Shown in pieces: positions 1 to 12,097 of a stretch of 64,000 nt of DNA. The DNA lies in NCBI GenBank assembly GCA_021613535.1, contig CP075495.1:6572001-6636000 (forward strand), written 5' to 3'. Position numbers and translations under genes: made by a program. The notes below the pieces were generated by a model. It was not told where the DNA came from, made no database searches, and was given only the letters and a program-made list of their open reading frames with translations. Positions within the stretch are counted from its first letter, which is position 1, and each line of letters opens with the position of its first letter. This DNA is from Adineta vaga. Taxonomy: Eukaryota > Rotifera.

Positions 1-3000
1 AACAAAGTAATGAATCTACATTGTTTATGTATAATGTGAATATTCGTAAGTCTTTTTATAATGAATTGACCGGTTGTTGTGGTTTTCTTCTGTATATTTA
101 TTTCTCTACAAATGATTTCCTTCGAATCAAGTCAGTCGTTTCATTTTTTTGCCCTACTATTGTATTGTCTTCATTATTAACGCTCTCTCTCTCTCTCTCT
201 CTGTTTCTCTTCAATCATGCAAATACTAAGATGCTTGCTAGGCGTTCTCTTAGTATATACACAAATATTAAGACGCGTGTGTTAAGAAGTCTTCCGCCAA
301 GCGAGCGCCTTTTTCCTTCTTGGCTATCGTTGACATCGTTGTCGCCTTAATGATCAATATGTATGTACGTAAAAATGTGCGTGACAGACTGATGATGAGC
401 TGTCTCGTATGCTGATTCGACTGATTGTCTGCCGACGAATAGACCGTAAAAGTTGTTTCAGATCATATCATAGAAAATACTCATTCTCTCGTGCATGGTT
501 CAATACTATTGAATGTTTTGTTATATCAATTCAATTATGAGACATTGTGTTTTTGTTAATATTTAGATAAATTCTTACTATCATTGAATATAGAAGTATC
601 GAGATAAATAAAGATTACTTTACATCCTGAGAAGAGTGAATAGACGAAGGAAAAGAAGCATTATTATGAGTATGTTATCGAGCAGAAAAAAATTACGTTG
701 ATCCTTCGGTAAAAATACTATTTTTATCAATAAAAGACATGATGCTACTCATGCATTCTTAAACTCATGACGCTTGACTGTTATAAACAAAGAGTATAAC
801 AATTACGATACTATAAAAAGCATACGTATGCATGTGATTTTGATTATACATGAATCGATAAATCACAATGAAATCAATCAAATAATGTCGAAAGATATCG
901 ATAAAATATTAGAAAAAGATGTTATTTTTCGTCTAAATTGCTCAAACTTTCATATAACGATCTAGTAAGACAGTAATTATCCGATGCATCTGGTTTTACT
1001 TTAAATTATATATCAATTCAATAGATATGAATAAAATATGTCGAAGAATAGCCTTCAATGTAGAAAACAACATATAATCTTCCAGATTTGCATTGATGAG
1101 AAAAAAATTGCAGTAAACATTGAAATTTGACATCAAATATAAAAGATGTAATTTTTGCTTTAATGCAAAAAAAGCTTCTTCTATTAGAAACAGTAAATTG
1201 AGTTTTCTAATTGAATTATTTACTGTTTATTCTTTTGTACACTGAAACAACTTATTTTAATAGCACATGAAAGCATTCCGTATAATGAAATGATCAAGTA
1301 CATTGACAAATGAATCAGAAAAAAAATGATCGATTCTATAAAGTACTAAATTGATTCACACGATATAAATGCAGAAAAAAAATGTTCTTTAATGGACGAA
1401 AAAAACCCCTCCCGAATAATGTAATCTGAAACAATCAATTGCATACCACTAGTGACACATAATCAAAGACTTATTTTACTTTCAGATCACATCATAAAAA
1501 AGCATGTCTTTTCATTCTAATCTCTCGAGGAAAGATGACGATAAAATATATGTCGGTGTAATCCCGAGTTTTTTTTCCGGATTTAAATATGTCACAAAAT
1601 GTATTCAAACGTCATTGCAAGTAAAGAAAAGATGATAGTCTTATTGTTAGATTTCAGTATATGACAAACTGAAGACTAATTGAGTACATTCATAAAACTT
1701 CATCTTTCATTGTATTACTCTATAGATAACCTTCTCGAATACACTATCAGCAGAACTCAAGATGATAAAATTTTGAAGGAAATCTCTTATCTTGAATTGT
1801 ATGTACTATCGAACAATTGACTAAAGAAAAAAGGAAGACAGCTTGAAATTATTGTTATTATTTTTTTGTCAATTCTTTCCCTTGGTATCTATTTGTTACT
1901 CTTTTGATTATATTCTTTTTGCCAAATACGATTGTTGGAGAACTCACTTGATGACATCCTTGATTGAAGACGGCAAGTGTAAACTTGATTACATTTCATT
2001 AACACCGATAAAATAAAGTCAAGAAATATTGACAAAATTCTTCTTTTTTCAACATTTAAATATACTGCTTCAAAAGTCATTTGTATATGTATGACATTTT
2101 CAATCGTATAACAATTCACAACATCATTCTTTCTATCGATTATAATCAAAATGACATTACCATGACACTTTCATAACTACCAAAATAACATAAGAAATAA
2201 AATGATTCTATGTCTATTAAATCATATCATATTTAATCATTGTTTGAAAGACGTTTCTACATCATTAAAATCTAGAAATGCGTGGTGTGAGTAATCTCAT
2301 TTTTGTTAACGCATTTCTTCGTTTTCTTTTGGTAAAAATAGTCACCTAACTGTCAAGAAAAAAACAAGATGCTGTCGAAGAATAAAGATAAAGAAAGAAA
2401 GAAAGTTAGAAATTATTGAATATTTCAATTCCTTGTTGATCTAGCATTCTAGTACAACAGTTATAAATATGTATATACACGTGTACATTTTCACAACTAC
2501 TTGTTTGCCGTTGTTATTGATTTCTATTAGAAAAACATTTGACATGGTTATTTACCTTTTTAGTCAATATTTTCATAGTTTCTTTTTTGCTCGTTCACTT
2601 TTCCTTCTTCGTTAAGATCATCTTAACAACGGTATTTATTTACTGTTTCTATGTCTATTAGTCAAGGTGAGATATACTTAAAATGATACGAACTAGACAT
2701 CGTAGACACACAGATAGGAAGAATAAAAGCAAGATGTTTCAAAATCTAAAAATGATTTAGTAACAATCTTCAACATCTATCATTAGATTTCACGTGAAAT
2801 ATAGTTTACATTAGATACGATTTACTTTTACTTACGTACAAGATATACGAAAACTCAAAGAAAGAGAAAGCGAGAAAAAAAAACAACAACAGACAATTTT
2901 CGTTTATTTCTTACTCGTTCTTACATCTTATAAGATTTTTTTCTTCTTCTTCTTCTTCTCCTTCTTCAAAAAAACAATCACTCTTTATTTCTAACAGAAA

Positions 3001-3125
3001 TAAGTAAATGCTTCTAGTATTGTTACCTTTTTAAAACAACTTCTCTATTTCAAACTATTGAATTTCTTCACATAGCAATTGAAAAAAGAAAAAAGAAAGA
3101 GACTATTTATCTTCTCTATTTTCAG
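1..3125. other. AT-rich stretch with no recognisable gene
   Basis: I see no reading frame with family resemblance here. The short open frames are AT-rich, many lack an ATG, and none has a splice pattern like the neighbours. It holds a CT dinucleotide run near 183-203 and CTT-rich tracts near 2938-2960. The last few hundred bases may contain untranslated sequence or early exons of the following plus-strand gene, because a splice-acceptor-like TTTTCAG ends at 3125. Confidence 0.6.
183..203. repeat. CT dinucleotide microsatellite
   Basis: An uninterrupted run of about ten CT units is visible directly. It lies in the gene-poor left end. Confidence 0.9.
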
Positions 3126-6100
3126 ATTATTCACACATACCACAAAAGAAGCAAACATTAGAAAATACTCATCAAATTGTCTTAATTCTCAATAATGACT
3201 TGACGTTATTAGATAAACCATTGAATGATTTACGTCGAGAAATTACGAGTCTTCGCCAAGGGAATTTAACACGTGACTATGATACAAATAAATTAAGTAC
3301 AATTATCCATCACTCAAAAGACCATTGCAAGAAACGGAAACCTTTCAACGACAACTATTACAACAATTACAACAATTTGAAATATCATTAGAAGATATCA
3401 ATCAAATCTTACGAACAAATATCGAACAAAAAGCACAATTAGGTCAACAACAACAACAACGGTCAGGTAGAAAAATAATCCATTTGATTTTCTTTATGAT
3501 ATTATTCTCAATTGTTTTTTAGATAATAATATTGAAATACGTGCGAAATTAATGGAATTAAATGCTGAAGCTCTTGAATGTCGTGCAGCTGCTGTACAAT
3601 TACATCAAGAAGCACAAATGGCATTAGCAAAAGTAGCTGAACTTGAAAAGCGTGCTAAGGATGAATTAGTTCAACAAGAACTTGAAAGAAAACGAAAACA
3701 AGAAGAATTAGAAAGAATTCGAATTGAAGAAAACGAACGACGTGCACGATTAGAAGAAGAACAACGACTAAAAGTATATATACATTCGAAATAAAGACTA
3801 GAAAAAACGAATTCTTGATTCTCAATCTCTTCTCTTAGGAACTTGAAATTAAAAAACAACGAGAACAAGAACGTCTTACGGCAGCAGCAAGTGCAGAAGC
3901 GGAACTACAGAAGGAAGAAGACTATAGTAATTATATCCTACGCGAGTAAGGTTTTTTTTTCTTACTTCAATTAATTTAATGAAAACTTTTTCATTATGTT
4001 TTGTTAACATTTCTATAGTTTCATGAATGATGATCGATGTCCTCAATGCATTGTACGACTTCCACCTACGACTGTTTCTTCAATGGCATTTAATGTAACA
4101 TATTTAAATGTTTCTGAAACAGAAAATTTACTTGATAATCAAGAAGAACTTGTCAGTACACCTATACAAGTGAACTTTGAATCAGTGGTAAATGAGAAAA
4201 ACATATTTAACTAGATTTCTTTCATGTGTTTCAATTGTAGAGAGATGATCAGCAAACAATTTTCTTGTCTATACCATATATTGTGAAACGATCAATTCAT
4301 CGAGAAAATATCATTAAAATTCGTCAATCAAATGGTATTTGGTTATCAGTTGAAACTAATGAATCATCATTTGATTCTTATAAAGTTTGTTTATTAAAAA
4401 TAAAAGAATCTTTCTTTTTCATTCTCATTCAATAATGCTTTGTTTGTTTCAACAGGAAAAACGTTTTATGGAATGTAAATTAAATCAATCAACAGCTTGC
4501 GCAGTTGTATCTCGTTTAAAAATAGATACAGTTTTAATCAATAAAAAATTATCTGGTCGATTTTTGTCTAGTGCTGATCCTCGTATAACACTACAATGGC
4601 CAAAAAATGTTTCTCAAACAGATCTTCGTATAAATCTTCGTATTCAACCGATTGATTTACCAGCATTTGTACAATTCTCAGAAAATTTCTCACATGAATG
4701 TCAAGGTTTATTAGCTGTTGGACCTATAATTGATCTTGATTGTGATGATGTGACATTAGTTAAACCAATACAATTTAAATTACCGATATTTATACAAACG
4801 AAAAAGAATGATCGATTATTAAGATCAATAGGTACGGAATCTAATCTTCCACAACGAACAATTACCAGTCAACAACCATCTCAACAAGAACTTATCTTAC
4901 AACAACAACAGTCAATTTTCAAATCAATGCTCGGTGAAGGTTAGTGAAAACATTGATTTCACTTCTTTTCTCTCTCTCTCTCTTCTTCTAATAAAAGTAT
5001 TTCTTTTTCAATAGAATCAAGTAATGAACGACTACTTCTACTCTATTCTGGTCGTAATGAAAATACATGGCATGTTGATAATAATGTTTCAATATTCGAT
5101 TCAAAAACTCATGATATGATTACGATGGATATATCATGTTTACATTCTCGAATGATTATTGTACGTTGTGCAAAACAATTACCAACAACAAAACAATTGC
5201 AAACAGTAATTAATCATCTTGAACAATCACTTAGTCAACGATCTGTTTCATGTCTTCTTCGTCGTCGTACATCGAATCCCAATGAAATTTGTTTTGTTTG
5301 TTGTTCAAATCAACGAATTGATACAGTTGATGATGATCTGCAACAAGAAAATTATACAACTGAAGGTGAACAATCAAAAGAATTGACGTTACAAGAAGGA
5401 CAATTATTAGAATTACGTTTTCGTGGTAACGTTTTACCAAATGATTATCATCAACAATCATATTCATTTGCATTTAATACGAATTTTCCTTTCTATCATC
5501 AAACAAATGTTTGTCCAACAGATAAATATTCACAACATTTTTCACCGTATTTCTATGGTTTTGTACAAATCTTTTCGAAACAAAAAGTTCTACGAACAGT
5601 ACCAAAAGAAACTGATAAGAAAAAACAACAAACTGAAGTAATAAATAAACATCTAGAATTGTTCGAAATTAATGACAAAATGTTTCCTTTCTTTTTCTAT
5701 TCAAGGTCAAACAAGAATGGCATGAAGTGGATGTTTGTTTAGCTGAATTAGCTATTCGTTTACCGAAACCACATGAAGAAACTCGAGCAATTACTCCTAA
5801 AACATCAGCAGCATTTTCACCTGAAGGTATGCAAATCAGTTTTCTTCTTGTAAATATCTTCGAATATGTTGTTTTATTCGACTTTCTAGGTATTTTAACA
5901 CCCGCACTTTTTCGTGATATTGCAGCAAGTTTACATGGTGATGAATGGCGTGCATTAGCCCGTCGTTTAGGCATAACACGTATTCGTATTGAAGCTATTG
6001 AACATGATCATCGTGATGAAGCATCTTATTATATGTTATTTGCATGGTTTAAACGTGTTTCACGTTCGGCTGATAAAGTTGCTCTACTAATTAACGCATT

Positions 6101-6577
6101 AACAAATATTAATCGATGGGATTTAGCACAAGATTTACAAGCTATGCAAGATGAAAAACGACAGACACAGAAGAAATTTTCGAAAGATGGTAAAATGAAC
6201 ATCTATGAGAATGAAGCAAAAAATTAAGAATCTGTCTTTATTTTAGAACAATTAAGATCATTTCGTGTACCATTTAATCGTATATGTCAACGTGAAGAAT
6301 GTATTAGTCGATGGAAAGAAATTGCACGAGCATTAAATTTAACTAATGAAGATATTAAACATATTGAAGAAAGTTGTCCATCAAGAGAAGAACGATGTTT
6401 ACGAAGTTTAGAATCTTGGACATCGAATGAAAATCAAGCAGACATTCCAACTTTAGCTCGTATTCTTAGATCACTTGGTTTCAAATCACTTGCTCGTATG
6501 TATACAAATCGAATAGAATTTCTAATTCAAAGAATGATGCTTTTTATTTTCTAGGTGAAATTGACAATATGGCATAA
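3126..6577 (+). CDS. coiled coil-ZU5-UPA-double death domain protein (PIDD-like, no LRRs)
   Basis: Multi-exon gene, stop TAA at 6575-6577. The N-terminal exons (about 3325-3950) encode a Gln/Glu/Arg-rich coiled coil. Next comes a Cys-Pro-x-Cys patch near 4040 and a ZU5-like segment. The clear ZU5 core is at 4560-4800 (DPRITLQWPKNVSQ; LLAVGPIIDLDCDDVTLVKP), followed by a UPA-like region (5020-5760). Two C-terminal death domains follow: 5890-6150 (core EWRALARRLGI, then MLFAWFKR) and 6250-6500 (WKEIARALNL, then CLRSLESW). PIDD1, ankyrins and UNC5 share ZU5-UPA-death modules and act in death or stress signalling complexes. PIDD1 carries leucine-rich repeats, and none are seen here. The PIDD1 His-Phe-Ser autocleavage motif is not visible. 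The role is inferred as a scaffold in death-fold signalling. The start is unresolved: frame changes between about 3200 and 3325, and the first exon may lie upstream. An AATAAA-like signal follows near 6638. Confidence 0.75.
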
Positions 6578-6846
6578 CATAACGAATGTGTTTAGAAATT
6601 TTGTATATTTATTATCATTCTTTTATTTTATTTTCCTAAATAAAACGTCAGCATATGTTAGATTATGTTTTGAAAAATATATACAATGAAATCTGTAGAT
6701 TTGATAGAAGAGTTCAATGTTAGTATCTTCGTTTTTTTCTTGGAAATTCAAAGGTTTCTCTCTATGAAATAAAATAGTTTATTGGGTTCGGTAAGACTAG
6801 TAATATATTCAAAAGATAGAGAACAAAAACGAATGAAAATTTCTAC

Positions 6847-8973
6847 TTAAAGATCATGTCCAAGTTCATGTATTTCGTCAATCATAGATACAATATCTTC
6901 TTTTGTTGTTGCAGGATTAGAAATAATTGCACGAAAAAAATTTGGATGATCATCAAGACGTTGATACCCAACCATCATTGTACCATTTGTCATCATACGT
7001 TCTTTAATTCGTGGTGCAATCTATAAAAATGAAAATTATCAGACTCAATAGAATACAATTCAATTTACTGTATCTAATCGTTGTTTATATTGTAACGATG
7101 TTGGATCACCACTTTGCAAACTTGGTGGAATATACCAAAAACAAATGTTAATAAATGGAGGCTATAGACAAAAGTGATATTCGATTTCATTATTAGAACG
7201 AATAATTATTATTCTGTTTTTACTTTCATAACCGTTCGAAAATACGGTTGACGTTGACAAATTATGGTGTAGAAAAAATTGGCATTTTCAAGTAAACTTT
7301 CAATATGTTCAGCATAACCTTGATTACCACGAGCTTTCCATGCAAGCCATAATTTGAATATATCAATATGACGACCACATTGTATTGTTTTATCACCAGT
7401 ATCAAGTGATATTTCATAGTGTTTATCCGGTTGAAAAAGATACGGTGCTAACATTTGATTAGCACGCATTAAAACATTCTATATCCGAAGAAACTTAAAT
7501 AGTATAGGGAATATGAACGTGATTAAATCATACATACTCCATGTCTTAATAAAATTGCTGAACATTGAAGATGAACTGACATTAGTTTATGTGGATTCCA
7601 TGTAAATGAATCAGCTCTATAATTGTATATATATCTCGTTAAGATTACTATAGATGATTTCTTACTTCTCAATACCCCGAAGAAGATGTTTCGTTTTTGG
7701 TGATAGTAATGCTGAACCGCCCCATGCTCCCTAGATACGTCATTATGAATTAGTAATTTCTTTAAAAAACTAATGAAAAGAAGTTTACATCCACATGAAG
7801 CCAAATTTGATATTTATGACAAACAGATGCAATTTCTTCAATAGGATCAAAAGCACCTAATACTGTTGTTCCTGCTGTAATACCAACAAAGAAGACGGCT
7901 AATTTCGATTGTTGACAAAAGAGAATCTTTTCTTCAAGCTTTTGAGCTGATATTCGACCACTGTAGAAAGACAAACGATATTCTTACTTCAATATCAAAA
8001 GAATGACAAATAAATTTTCACTTACGAATCATCTGGATCAACTTCATAGACATAATCTGTACCAATTCCGAGAAGAACAGCAGCTCGTTTCATTGAATAA
8101 TGACACTAAATAAAAACCAGTTCCTTAACAATACAACAGTCATTCATCTTTCTTACATGTTTCGTTATAATCATTGCTGGACGTAAACTATTTCGAAAAC
8201 CTGATACCTTTATTTCCGGAAAAGCATAATGTCGAGCTGCTAATACAGCATATAAATTGGAAATAGCACCACCTGGTGCTAAAACTCCATCGCCACTATC
8301 TGGTACTAAATTACCATTTGACCAACCACAATATTGTCTCATATGTGCAAGTACACTTTCTTCCATGAGATTAAATACGGGTGCAACTTCATATGTAAAC
8401 ATATTTGCATTGATTGATGAAGTTATAATTTCACCAACCAATGATATTATATCAACACCTTGACTTAACTGATTAATAAAACGAGGATGACCTTCAATGA
8501 GAAGATGTTTGATGAAGAAGCCAACAAAAACTGAGAGATGAATTTTTATTAGAATTACCTGATCGAACTGTTGTTTCAAGAATACGTTCGCAATTCGAAA
8601 GAATATCATATAGATCAATACCTTGATCATCAATTTTAAATGTAAACATTTGTCGATATTCATCTGGTGTACGAAGACCATTTTTAATAACCTTTATTCA
8701 ATCATAATGATTTTCATTGATTTTACAAAAGACATTATTATAACTTACAGGTGAATCATGTTCATTCATTTCTGCTAAATAACGTAGAATCATATCAAGT
8801 GTAGCATAGAGAAATTTTTCTGTTGTTTTCATATCTGATGTATATGGTACAAGATCTAAGAAAATTGTCTTTTTATTCATAATAGAAATCCATTGATTAT
8901 ACTTACTTTTAAATGTTTGTTCATTTAAATCATCCACATGTGTATAATTTTCTCTATTGTTCTTTTCTGACAT
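6847..8973 (-). CDS. glutamate decarboxylase-like PLP enzyme
   Basis: Group II pyridoxal-phosphate decarboxylase, close to animal GAD1/GAD2, which make GABA from glutamate in the cytosol. The start is ATG at 8971-8973 and the stop TAA at 6847-6849, with about ten short introns. Visible motifs in order: HPRFINQLSQG, ANMFTYEVAPVFNLMEE, SPGGAISN-type (APGGAISNLYAVLAARHYAFPE), HYSMKRAA, the AGTTVLGAFDPIEEIA cofactor region, WLHVDGAWGG-type, and TWNPHKLM with the Schiff-base lysine. Then come YLFQPDKHYEI, TGDKTIQCGRHIDIFKLW, ICFWYIPPSLQ, MMVGYQ and a C-terminus ending GHDL. The N-terminus is short, without the long Cys-rich leader of vertebrate GADs. A cysteine-sulfinate decarboxylase is possible, but the C-terminal half fits GAD best. 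It is convergent with the ZU5-death gene; the stops are about 270 bp apart. Confidence 0.88.
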
Positions 8974-9264
8974 CTTTATTCGTTACTAACTGATTTCAAA
9001 TGGAATATAGATAATAATATATTGAGAGGAGCTTATCTTGTTTTTTCGTCTCAAAAAATCTTATATATATATATATAGATATGTTTGTGTGTATGCCAAT
9101 GCATAAAAATATATTTGCTTTTTCCGAAGAAAAAAAAAGGAATCCTTTTCCAAAGCACTTTCTTCTTTCAAGTACAAAGCAAATAGACATTAAATGACAA
9201 AAACATCTTTCAATTACACACACACACATTTATAATAGATAAATCAATAGTTTAATTTGTTGAA

Positions 9265-9639
9265 TTATTGTGGTGCAATACAAATTGAAGAACCACATTC
9301 ATTTGAACAACATTTTTCAGTACCCTTGCAATCATTGTCAACATCACAAAAGTGTCCATCACATAAACCCCAATATGGATTATCTTTCATAGAAACAGAT
9401 GTTGGACATTTGCCAGATTTACGTTCATTATCTTTCGGAACAATGCAATGAAATCCACAAGGTTGTTCAACACGGAAACAACATTTTTTGTCTGATGGAC
9501 AGAGATCTTTTTCAGTTGTACATGAAGATTCACAATTTGTTGGTGGACGAATAAAACCATAACCAGGACAAACTTTTTGTCCAGCATTGACAACAGAAAT
9601 AATCACCAATAAAAATGCAGCAAATGAATAAAACGACAT
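9265..9639 (-). CDS. secreted protein with two WAP (four-disulfide core) domains
   Basis: Single exon, 124 residues, ATG at 9637-9639. Residues 1-19 form a signal peptide (hydrophobic FAAFLLVIISVVNA). Two WAP domains follow, each with eight cysteines in the family order, including the adjacent pair: first KKCCF then CGFHC (about residues 24-68), second EKCCSNECGSSIC (about 77-121). WAP proteins are secreted and are often serine-protease inhibitors or antimicrobial. The target cannot be told from sequence. The protein has no membrane anchor and ends shortly after the second domain. It lies about 290 bp downstream of the decarboxylase start, on the same strand and with its own ATG. Confidence 0.9.
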   Translation of the reverse strand: MSFYSFAAFLLVIISVVNAGQKVCPGYGFIRPPTNCESSCTTEKDLCPSDKKCCFRVEQPCGFHCIVPKDNERKSGKCPTSVSMKDNPYWGLCDGHFCDVDNDCKGTEKCCSNECGSSICIAPQ

Positions 9640-10400
9640 GATGTTCGAATGAAATAAGTTATCTATAGTGAAGGATAAAATATAGAAAAAAAGATAGACT
9701 ATCTAACGATCGGTTTGATAATGAAGAAGAAACGTAAGAATGAAAGAAGATATATATATAAGATTTAAAGTCAATATATACATAGCAGAAGGACATATTT
9801 CTCACTCATATGTTAATCCAAATATTTTTCTTCACTATCCGACCTCGACATCAAATCGAGCTTGTTTTTCATCTCAAACTTAAATTTACCTAGTAAATAT
9901 GACGAGATAAGAATAAATCGTGTATCAATGACGATGATGAAAAAAAGGGGTGCGTCATACAAAAATAATCTCAAGTAGACTTTCATTTGATCATTTCATT
10001 ATTGTTCTATAGGAATAGTCAGTAAAATAGTATTCTTATTTCTTCAAACATCATGATTGTCCTACTTTCTAGTCCCCCGAAACATCAGTACATGTGTTCT
10101 CTACGTAGGGATGATACATATTTTATTAAGAAAAGTCCTTATCTGATCACCAGAACCAGCAATAATGGATTTATCATCCCTACGTAGGGACCACATGAAC
10201 TGATATTTCTGGGAACCAGAAAATAGGGCAAAGCATAATCTACCTTTTTGTAAATGATTACAAGAATAAATAAAGATTAACTTAACCTCTTTTTCAACAA
10301 CATGAGCCAATCTGACTAATATAGTGATTAGTGTGCTGACGTTAATAAAATATTTCCTGTGCAATATTATATAAATTACATTCATCTGATTCTTTTCTAA
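9640..10400. other. intergenic DNA between WAP gene and F-box pseudogene
   Basis: I see no gene. The stretch holds the foldback element described separately at 10050-10239. Short frames on the minus strand run through the hairpin arms and are not supported as genes. Confidence 0.6.
10050..10239. mobile_element. foldback element (MITE-like inverted repeat)
   Basis: The left arm (10050-10119) and right arm (10169-10239) are imperfect inverted copies of about 70 bp around a loop of about 50 bp. Most positions match by eye, with scattered substitutions and one small gap. Both arms contain the block CTACGTAGGGATGATA read in opposite directions. In the right arm its centre, TCCCTACGTAGGGA, is itself a perfect palindrome. 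No transposase frame is present. A non-autonomous foldback or MITE-type element is the simplest reading. A structured RNA is an alternative. I could not fix a target-site duplication. Confidence 0.6.
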
Positions 10401-10499
10401 TTCAACAAAAAACATCTATCTTTTTCTGTATATTTTGTTTTCCTCATATAAAAAAAGAATTTTACATGAATAATTATGAATAGGCAAAAAATTTTTGTA

Positions 10500-12097
10500 C
10501 GAAGAAAATAATGTTTGATATCATCTAAATTTATGTCCCCATCGAGTACAATTAGATTTAAACAAATTAATTTGGAACAATTGACTTTTGTTGTAATTCT
10601 TGTAAAATTATCTGTCACCCTTTTCAATGCTTCATATTCGACAGTAAGATCAACAGTATTTGGTAAAGCTGTCTTCGAATTAGTTAGAAATTCTTCGATA
10701 TAATTATCATGAGCTTCGTGTAGATGAAGTTCTTTTAAATGAAGATATTCGATTATAGAAAAATCGTGATGATTCTTCTTTTGAGGTTGTTCATTTTCTA
10801 ACGTTAATATCTCTACATTTGGAAATGCTTAAGTAATTCGAAGAAAAAATTCATGTTCGAATGGTTGTTTATCAAATAATGATATTTCACGAACATATGG
10901 AAAAGATTTAACCAGAAAATTATTCGTAATTCTTTCGTACTTTTTCTTTTTATATGGATATGAATAAATATGACATTCATTATACTTACTCATTGAGAAA
11001 TAATCAATATAAGAAATTATTTCATTATCTTTAAAATCTTTGAATGTATTTTGAATATCATCATTTGATGATAAATTTATTTCATTATCAAGATAAATAT
11101 TTGAACGAATGCTAAATGAAAATTTCTTCAAATCTATACCATCAATTAATGTTTGTTTACCAAAGATTATCAGATATAAATTCAACTCTTCTAAATTAAT
11201 CATTCGCTGTAGAAGTGGTACAATTAAATTATCATATGAATCTGTATCGTATCCATGATTAAGCGAGAAATGTTTTAAATTGGATAAGTTATCCTAGACA
11301 TTCATGATTTTATTCGAATAAATAATATCAATAAGAATAATTTACCTTATTACTAATTATTACATGTGTTGAATCATGGTGTAAAGTATAAACACGAAGT
11401 GTATGAAGTTAATTAGAACATCCATCGAGTAGATAAAGATAATCAGTCAACTCGCTCAGAGATACATATAATTCTAATAAAGTTTATTCGAATCTATATG
11501 AGTTAAAATAGATTGACCTAAATGAATATAACAAGACAATACTAAAACATATTTATCAAATTTCCATTTCAATCATAAAATCAGTGAATTCATTTTCCAA
11601 GTGTTGATATCGACAATCTATCTTGGCTCTGAAAATCAATAGTACGAACGAAGTTGAGGGTGTGGGTGTATGGGTAAGCGGGAGACATCCTCATCCTAAA
11701 AATAATTAATGTCTTACTTGTAAAAAGAGATATAGCTGTTTTTGCATGAAGTTTATATAAACCAAGTTCATGTAAATTAGGATAATTTATCGTAGAAAGT
11801 ATACGTTCCATAGTGAATGATTCAAGATTAAGTCGTTGAATATGATGATAAATTTTAGGTAGAATTTGTGAACAAAATCGGTTTAAAACTGTATCTGGTA
11901 ATGGAGTGACTGAATTAGTCGATGATCCATTCACTAATGATAAACACCTTGTAAAGACCGGATCACATACAATTCTATCCAATTTTTGATTGACACCTAT
12001 TAAAGAATAAAGTACTCTAACATTTCATAATTTTTTTAAAAATAATCATAACAATTTCATCAGATAAATCATGCAATTGAACAATTGAATGGTTCAT
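10500..12097 (-). pseudogene. decayed F-box/leucine-rich repeat gene
   Basis: Minus-strand reading gives an F-box-like start (ATG at 12095-12097, then LHDLSDEIVMIIFKK). After an apparent frameshift near 12010-12030, the same domain continues as VLYSLIGVNQKLDRIVCDP. Leucine-rich repeat-like lines follow, such as ILPKIYHHIQRLNLES, INYPNLHELGLYKLH, MINLEELNLYLI, IIEYLHLKELHLHEAHDNYI and TVEYEALKRVTDNF. The frame is broken by an in-frame TAA at 11409-11411, a stop at 10829-10831, and further disruption near 11460-11590. The resemblance is to a large F-box-like family I know from bdelloid rotifers (from memory, not searched). An intact ancestor would have been a substrate receptor of an SCF ubiquitin ligase. 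Confidence 0.7.

Noticed and set aside
21-350. 109-codon plus-strand open frame near the left edge
   Set aside because: Low-complexity Ser/Leu/Phe composition driven by the CT microsatellite, a non-ATG-like start context and no family resemblance.
8500-8575. coding reading SVFVGFFIKHLLIE inside the decarboxylase
   Set aside because: Splicing from GTAATT to CATTGAAG joins RS to GHPRF exactly as in GAD proteins, so this piece is intron.
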